The notes beneath the pieces were generated by a model. The model had not been told where the DNA came from. It saw only the letters and a program-made list of their open reading frames with translations, and did no database searches. Both the position numbers and the translations under genes were made by a program. From contig NC_087245.1 of NCBI RefSeq assembly GCF_037042905.1, forward strand, positions 11,423,501-11,487,500: a DNA stretch of 64,000 nt. The letters run 5' to 3'. Source of the stretch: Lytechinus pictus (Eukaryota > Echinodermata > Echinoidea > Temnopleuroida > Toxopneustidae). Shown here in pieces: positions 58,151-64,000 of the stretch; position 1 is the stretch's first letter, and each line of letters starts with the position of its first letter.

Positions 58151-58949
58151 ATAAATGTTGTGATTTAACATGTTGAATAATTATACATACATTTTTTAAG
58201 ATATGAGCTAACAATTTTCAAGCATTGACTAAAGTTTCGTCTAAACTTTGATTAATTTAATCGACGTCACACCAATGATAAGTATTTGATGAATTCAAAA
58301 CCTGATTTGCTGTCACCGGTTCGTTGGTGTAATTATTTGTTGTCATATTCTACTTTCTGTTGGTTTGATACTGCCCATATGTTTCCCTAAACTTCTATTA
58401 CATCCAGGCATTTAATCAGATTCAATTTGAAAGCTATAATAATTGACAATAATTCGTGTCTTTGTATTTACTTTTCAATTTATTTGGTTGTTCCTCAGAG
58501 TTCAAATAAAGCATATCTTTTGAAATATCCACCAGCGTATGTGTTCTTCAAAATTGATGTTTGTATTTAGGATGATCTCAATGTACTACACTCAATCTTG
58601 ATAATAGGAGTTGCGACTGTTCGATATACCTATCAGCCTCATCCCTTATAATTTATGCTTATAGTTTATCTCTTATAGGCCTAAATAAATTATTTTGAAA
58701 ATCATTCAAGATTGACAATTGTTGATTGAGGTGACGTTGAATAATGGCCAGGAGAGCTCCGAAGAATTCCCTAATCGATGTAAGTATAGGTCTTTTAGTT
58801 TTTGGTATATATGCCTACGACTTTGCATGAATGACTGACTACGAGGCAATCACCAGAAAGTCGTAAAATCTCAGTTGCGCCAAGTTGCTGGGTGAAGAAT
58901 CAAACAAAGTGTGAAAAAGGTAATTGTGTGAACACAAGACACCTATATG

Positions 58950-59130
58950 CCCATTATTCCACCCACACACACAAACCCATACACCCCCTCACACCTCCAC
59001 ACCTACACATAACCTTTCTCGCACACACACACACATCAACCCAAACACACATACCGACTTAACCACCCACACATAAACAACACATCACATCTCCCATAAA
59101 CCCCCAAACACCACCACCCACACATGTCCA
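58950..59130. repeat. CA-rich low-complexity tract
   Basis: Imperfect CACA/CCCACAC sequence of about 180 bp. No coding content. Confidence 0.8.
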
Positions 59131-59189
59131 CACATTTGTGAAGGGCCCAAAATAAGTAACTGCTTCCAAATCAGGCAAGCAATTTTGAA

Positions 59190-59370
59190 ATTAAACAATT
59201 GATTAACGAAAGAATAACCAATGACATATCTCGTTTTAGACCGCATCACTCAACCCAAACTGAAGTGATACATGTTAATGACCACATTCTTAGAGGCATG
59301 AACGACGGATTCGTCACTGGAGCAATTTTTGTTGATCTGAAGAAGGCATTTGACACAGTTTTGGGGTATT
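59190..59370 (+). pseudogene. Second fragment of the same non-LTR reverse transcriptase
   Basis: It contains RPHHSTQTEVIHVNDHILRG and IFVDLKKAFDTV, nearly the same as the piece at 57760-57880 but with the reading frame kept across MNDGFVTGA. The match stops abruptly at about 59362. Confidence 0.75.
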
Positions 59371-60509
59371 CAAAAATAAGGCTGTTCGTAAGCATGACTC
59401 TAACATGCACTTTATTTATTTCGCTGTATATAGTCTGTTTTTCTCTCCCCTTTCCTTTCGAGGGCTCCTTTAATTTCAAGCTCCATGCAAGCTTAAGATG
59501 GAGGTCTCCCACATTTTAATTTTCGATATTCTATGTATTTTTTTATAGTTTATATACATGTTTCAACATTTTCAAGAGAAAATTGTCCATGTATAATTTA
59601 TATCTGACTTAGAACGAATCTTAATCATTATGTTATCATTATGTTTATTGTTATGAAATGCTGAAAAATTATTATATTTATATTATATGTTCTAGGTCCT
59701 AAATCAGATTTCCAATGAAGTTTAATTCCCGTGAAGCTAAATATGATATTTTGTAAATTAAAATCTACATCTGAAGGACAATCTAGTTTTGTCGATTTAT
59801 GCTCCATATCATAGGTCTACAAAAGAAAATGATATTCTCTGTACAATCAAAAGGAGATCATATTGTATAGGCCGCGGAACGGTTTTGAAAGTGGGTGGCT
59901 GATCATGCCAACATATTGTATTTTTTACGTTTTTGTGCATGTTTATTGACAAATGTTAACTACTTTTTATTTTCATCAGCCACTATACCATCACAATTAT
60001 CAATAGATAAATCAACCACGATACTCTTCAACTCAAGAACGAGGCTAATCATAAACTATCATAGGTATTTGCGTCATTGAAATTGAAATATCAGCCGATA
60101 TTTGTTTTGCCTAAACACTATGATTCAGTGCATCATAAACTTTACATAAATCTGTGCCAGGCACAGTATCTAATGGACATTGTTTCGTATGATAAAAAAC
60201 ATTAGTTTGTTAATTGGAATGAAGTAATTCATTATCTATTCAGTTATTTATTTTCTTTATTCATTCATCATTTATTTCGTTATACTACCAATAGACACAA
60301 CATTATTGATGTCTGTTTGAAATTATTACAAAATATTAGAATACTGTAAATTCAAAATTGTAGTGCATGTCGCCAATGTTTGGGATTTTGAGACTATAAC
60401 ATGACATTACCTAGGAAATTGTGCAAATTTAGATTTCTTAATTAAAAACCCTTCACTTAAAAGGATTTTTTTCTTTCTTTTACCGCTACGCACATAAAGA
60501 TTATCTGAA
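59371..60509. other. Gene-free stretch between the retroelement fragment and the GPCR
   Basis: AT-rich. It probably holds the 3' UTR of the - strand GPCR. Several TTTATT words (AATAAA on the - strand) between 60240 and 60280 are candidate polyadenylation signals. Confidence 0.4.
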
Positions 60510-61904
60510 CTAACGTCTTAAAAATCGGGCGAATTCTGTTGGGTCTTTAATATTATAGAAACGGCATCGTGCTATGCACCCCATGACATCGCGGAAAGAC
60601 CTCATGGTCCAGGCATAGATGATCGGATTGACGCAACTATTGAAAAAGAGCAGAAGATAATTCCAAGGTACGGCCGGTCTACTTGGAGGAACTAATGTCC
60701 CTATGCCAAAAGGAAGAGTGCAAACGACGAAAACGACGACGATAATGGCTAGTTTCTTGGTTATTTTCACCGTTTTTATGTTCATATTTTGTCTCTTGTT
60801 CTCCATGGGCAGGATGTGACTTTTGTTGTGCAACCCTTTCTGTCCGGGTGACTTATGTAGCAATCCTTGCTGAACCTGCTCTAATGAAAGGTTTGTACAT
60901 GGTGTAACTCGGTGTAATTTCAAAGCGATTGCTGGTGCGCCAGTAGATGTAGGTGCGCTGGCTAAATTCTTGTTACACAGGTTCTTGTTTTGTAAATCAA
61001 ATGGAACTTCCAGAGATGGGCCACTCTGTAATCGCGCTGGTGAAGAGTCTTGCCGACTTACAAATACTGGAATGTTCTTTTCACCAGGATCTATCCAAGA
61101 CAATGAACTATCGGGTGGAGGGATGGAAATGTTAGATCCTTTAAACCCTCTATTAACAAGAACCGTGCTGTTGCTATGGTCTGAAATATCTTTACCCATC
61201 GTAGATTGTATAGTTTCCTCATGTTTGGTCACAAGACGGTATATTCTGATATAGATTACAAAAAGTGCTACAAAAGCTGGAAGGATTACCAAAAGTCCAC
61301 CCATCATGCTGTAGTAATCTGCATATTTACTTCCAGTGTCCAGAGCACATATTTTATATTCTTCAGAGTATCCAATAGATATGAACCCGCTGAAATGAGG
61401 GGCCAGAATAAGAACAAAAGGGTACAACCATGAGAATACAATCATCAAACCCATTTTTCTTGGGGTATACAACTTCTGGAATATCTCTTTTGATCTTCCC
61501 AGCAAGTACCAACGATTGAAAGCAATGAAGGCAAGTGTCAGTACACTCGCTGATATACAGTTCAAGACAACTGTGGAGACAAGGGCGCAGATCCAACCCG
61601 GTAGAGGCCAGCCGGACATACTGAACATGGCAACCGCGTTAAATGGTAGGCTTAAGCACGAGAGTAAATCAGCAACGGCTAGGTTTCCGATAAAGCAGTT
61701 GGTGGCACTTCTTAGTTTCCTAGAGAGAGCTATTGATGAGATTATAAGCAAGTTTCCTATGGCGCCCACGATAGATATCACGACAAAGAGTGTACCAATA
61801 ATGATTCGAAGCACTGGGTTTTCTAGAACGTATAGTCGTCCATCACTGCCACCTTCAGCTGCAAGACTTGAGCTATTCTGATGAGGGGGAATAGTACTTG
61901 CCAT
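60510..61904 (-). CDS. Orphan rhodopsin-class (class A) GPCR, single exon, paralogue of 53083-54408
   Basis: A seven-helix receptor of 464 residues. It shows N51 in TM1, D79 in TM2 (LAVADLL), C106 and C186 for the disulfide, NRW at 130-132 in place of DRY, TM6 from about 381 with CTLP, and NPIIY at 426-430. The third intracellular loop is about 150 residues and Ser-rich. The ATG at 61904-61902 is chosen as the first in frame; an upstream open extension begins only with TTG. It shares with the gene at 53083 the words SRKLR, CLSLPF, FQKLYT, PHF.G and GYS.EYK, the PP.....PW stretch between TM6 and TM7, and a Cys-containing tail. The two genes are tail to tail about 6 kb apart. The ligand is unknown. 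Confidence 0.92.
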   Translation of the reverse strand: MASTIPPHQNSSSLAAEGGSDGRLYVLENPVLRIIIGTLFVVISIVGAIGNLLIISSIALSRKLRSATNCFIGNLAVADLLSCLSLPFNAVAMFSMSGWPLPGWICALVSTVVLNCISASVLTLAFIAFNRWYLLGRSKEIFQKLYTPRKMGLMIVFSWLYPFVLILAPHFSGFISIGYSEEYKICALDTGSKYADYYSMMGGLLVILPAFVALFVIYIRIYRLVTKHEETIQSTMGKDISDHSNSTVLVNRGFKGSNISIPPPDSSLSWIDPGEKNIPVFVSRQDSSPARLQSGPSLEVPFDLQNKNLCNKNLASAPTSTGAPAIALKLHRVTPCTNLSLEQVQQGLLHKSPGQKGLHNKSHILPMENKRQNMNIKTVKITKKLAIIVVVFVVCTLPFGIGTLVPPSRPAVPWNYLLLFFNSCVNPIIYAWTMRSFRDVMGCIARCRFYNIKDPTEFARFLRR

Positions 61905-62144
61905 TATCTGGGATTCCAGTATGCCTATATGCGCATTCCACCACGTTGAAATGCTGACTGTCAAAACCTATATTGTAAGAACACAACAAAATTGTTTATT
62001 TTATCCAAGAGGAAACTGTAAATTATAAAGCAATTTATTGGTTGAAGACACTCTTATGCATGCCGTACGACAATGACGTTGATTATACTAACTGTATATC
62101 ATGCATGTCATGGTCATTTTGGTATATGTATCTGGACTATGGAT

Positions 62145-62290
62145 CACATGTGGGATTCTGATTTGAATCCCACCCCAGTATGAACGCCCTTTGACAATAC
62201 TATCCAGATTTGCCACATTCGACCCAAGTTTGGTAAATTATAGTTCCCGGTAGGAATTTGTTCCTAGCAGCTTTTACTGTGGAAGCCTGG
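62145..62290 (+). repeat. Diverged SINE copy
   Basis: A B-box-like GATTTGAATCCCAC is followed by ATTCGACCCAAGTTTGGTAA and GGTAGGAATTTGTTCCTAGC, which parallels the body of the SINE at 36141-36440. The 5' part is decayed. Confidence 0.5.
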
Positions 62291-63410
62291 GTAGTGGGTA
62301 ATATCCTCTACGTAACACGCTCTGAAGATTACGACTCGGCAAGTGCTTTTAAATATCATTGGGATCAGTGTCAGTTTTATTTTATTTTTCTCATAGATCA
62401 GGGACGCGGAACAGTTTTGAAAGTGGGGGTAGGGGGGCTGAGCCGAAATTTTGGGGCTAACCATGTAGAAAATTACAATTAGATGGTTATTACATCTTTA
62501 TTCAAGTGTATCCTTTCCCGGACCTGTGGCCCAGCATGTTGATCGCGTGACCCTTTCCATTTAAACCCCAGTCTTGGGATTTTTTTCGTAAAGAAACCCG
62601 ATTTAATAAATTTCTTATTTGTCTCAATGATAAGTGTACCATATAGGCGGGTGGGTACATTAATGCGAGGGGTGGGGTCAATGGAGTATAGGCTTTTGAT
62701 ATTTAGATTCGAATAACTTTGTGTAGCCTAATGCATACTTGTCCTTCATTAAGAAACAACGGTTTACAAACATATCCCTTTATTTTGGGGTGCAGAATTT
62801 TATTTGCCATACTAGTAGTATGTACATCAAATAAATCGTTGCTAACTCATATACCAATCACACGAACCTCACCCGTTCCCGAACCATTCATATTCGCTCT
62901 AATTATCAAAATACTTATGAATGTCCAATTTGGACATAAGTAGAGCATACTTCTGTTTACTCACGATATCTCAATTTCTCACCTGTTATTTGTAAATTCT
63001 TCCAAGTCATAAGTCTCCTCTGAGTATCGTCATTCTCTCCTATCTATATATTATACACCGGACTGCATGTATAGCAAACAAATGGCACTCAAAATTTAAC
63101 GCCATGCACACCATGCAGTGTAGGTCCATGACGAGAGAGAGAGAAAATGTGCGACGTGAATCCTTCACAAAATGAGTTGAAATGAATCGAAAATTATTGT
63201 TTTATTCTCATGCTTTAAATCACGGAACCCCCGTTCAACGTATTTAAAATTCAGACTTGTTAAAAAGTACTTTTGGACATAACTGGAAATGACTGTATAA
63301 CATGCACGTGTTAGTCATTACTTTTGCAATATGAGACATCATCTTTATACATCCTTTTACGCCTATCCTCTCTTACCCTCCTTATTTGTCTATAGGTGTG
63401 TGGGTGGGTC
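62291..63410. other. Gene-free stretch
   Basis: It contains one isolated end-like segment (GACGCGGAACAGTTTTGAAA, 62403), also seen at about 59875 as CCGCGGAACGGTTTTGAAAG, which is probably the terminus of another MITE family. No gene is supported. Confidence 0.35.
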
Positions 63411-63411
63411 T

Positions 63412-63430
63412 GTCTCTCTCTCTCTCTCGC
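63412..63430. repeat. CT microsatellite
   Basis: A short (TC)n run next to hAT-like sequence (GCGGATCCAGGGGGG at about 63458). Confidence 0.8.
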
Positions 63431-63726
63431 CTCGTCTGATTACATAAAATATCAGTTGCGGATCCAGGGGGGGCACGCCCCCCTAATATTTGAGCGGCAC
63501 CGAAGTCGCCGCTCAAAAAAATAAAAGTAAAAGAAAGAAAAGAAAAGGCACCGCTTAAAACATTAAAGTAAAGGAAAGAAATTAAAGAAAAGGCGCCGCT
63601 TAAAAAAAATATACACTGATATGATATTAGCAACAGTAAAGGGAAGACTATCCCCCAGCAAAGCACAATCATAACCATCTTCCTTATCTTTTCTTTTAAC
63701 TACCCTTTTCCCAACAACTTCGCCGG

Positions 63727-64000
63727 TTAAAAATAATCAGCAGTGCGCTGCCTGCACATAACTGGCGCCAATCAATAATAATCAGCGCCACCTAAATCTA
63801 AATCGGCGCCGGACAAGAATAATCAGCGCCATCTGGTTATAAATCGGCGCCGGTATAGAAAAATCGGCGCTGCCTGAGTTCTTAACCGGCGCCGATCAAG
63901 GATAATCAGCGCCACCTAAATCTAAATCGGCACCGGACAAGAATAATCAGCGCCATCTGGTTATAAATCGGCGCCGGTAAAGAAAAATCAACGCTGCCTG
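63727..64000. repeat. GGCGCC-rich minisatellite, runs off the window
   Basis: The block AATCAGCGCCACCTAAATCT starts at 63780 and again at 63903 (123-bp period). Each block is made of shorter units of about 25-35 bp centred on CGGCGCCGG or CAGCGCC. Related, looser units with GGCGCCGCTTAAA lie at 63490-63615. The right limit is outside the window. Confidence 0.85.

Noticed and set aside
61516-61881. 121-codon + strand frame inside the GPCR at 60510-61904
   Set aside because: Antisense shadow of the strongly conserved receptor coding sequence.

Overview
The window is AT-rich, intron-rich animal DNA full of small non-autonomous transposons. Spliced genes with GT-AG introns, tRNA-derived SINEs, Penelope-like, Ty3/gypsy and non-LTR retroelements, hAT-like and TTAA-type MITEs and very large foldback elements point to a marine invertebrate deuterostome. 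An echinoderm, probably a sea urchin, is the best guess, but this rests on overall character and not on a species-specific marker. Four host genes can be supported. (1) A seven-exon arylsulfatase B-like gene runs on the + strand from 8554 to 16524. (2) A complete seven-exon EXOSC6/MTR3 gene (RNA exosome ring subunit) lies on the - strand from 34473 down to 26706. (3, 4) Two single-exon paralogous rhodopsin-class GPCR genes are arranged tail to tail (53083-54408 + and 60510-61904 -). No operon-like linkage is expected, and the four genes have no evident shared pathway apart from the two receptors being recent or conserved paralogues. Layout: 1-8.5 kb has no gene and carries a few MITEs. 8.5-16.5 kb is the arylsulfatase gene, with MITEs in introns 1, 2 and 3. 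16.8-20.1 kb holds DNA-transposon MITEs, including one TTAA-type element inserted inside another. 21.5-25.8 kb is a decayed Ty3/gypsy element with both LTRs. 26.7-34.5 kb is EXOSC6, whose 4.1-kb first intron holds a 5'-truncated Penelope-like element with a 12-bp target duplication. 36.1-50.1 kb is gene-free and very repetitive: two large foldback elements, two hAT-like non-autonomous elements carrying arrays of a CpG-rich mirror-symmetric 18-mer, and nested MITEs. 50-64 kb holds the GPCR pair, separated by non-LTR retrotransposon wreckage, and ends in a GGCGCC-rich minisatellite cut by the window edge. The most unusual material is the repeat landscape at 37.4-50.1 kb: CGAGCGCGAAGCGCGAGC arrays at about 110-bp spacing with a higher-order period of about 343 bp, and foldback elements whose arms are built of roughly 187-bp subrepeats in mirror arrangement. 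In the genes, the arylsulfatase keeps every expected active-site residue but its first intron begins with CT instead of GT. All family names come from reading motifs by eye; no database search was possible.
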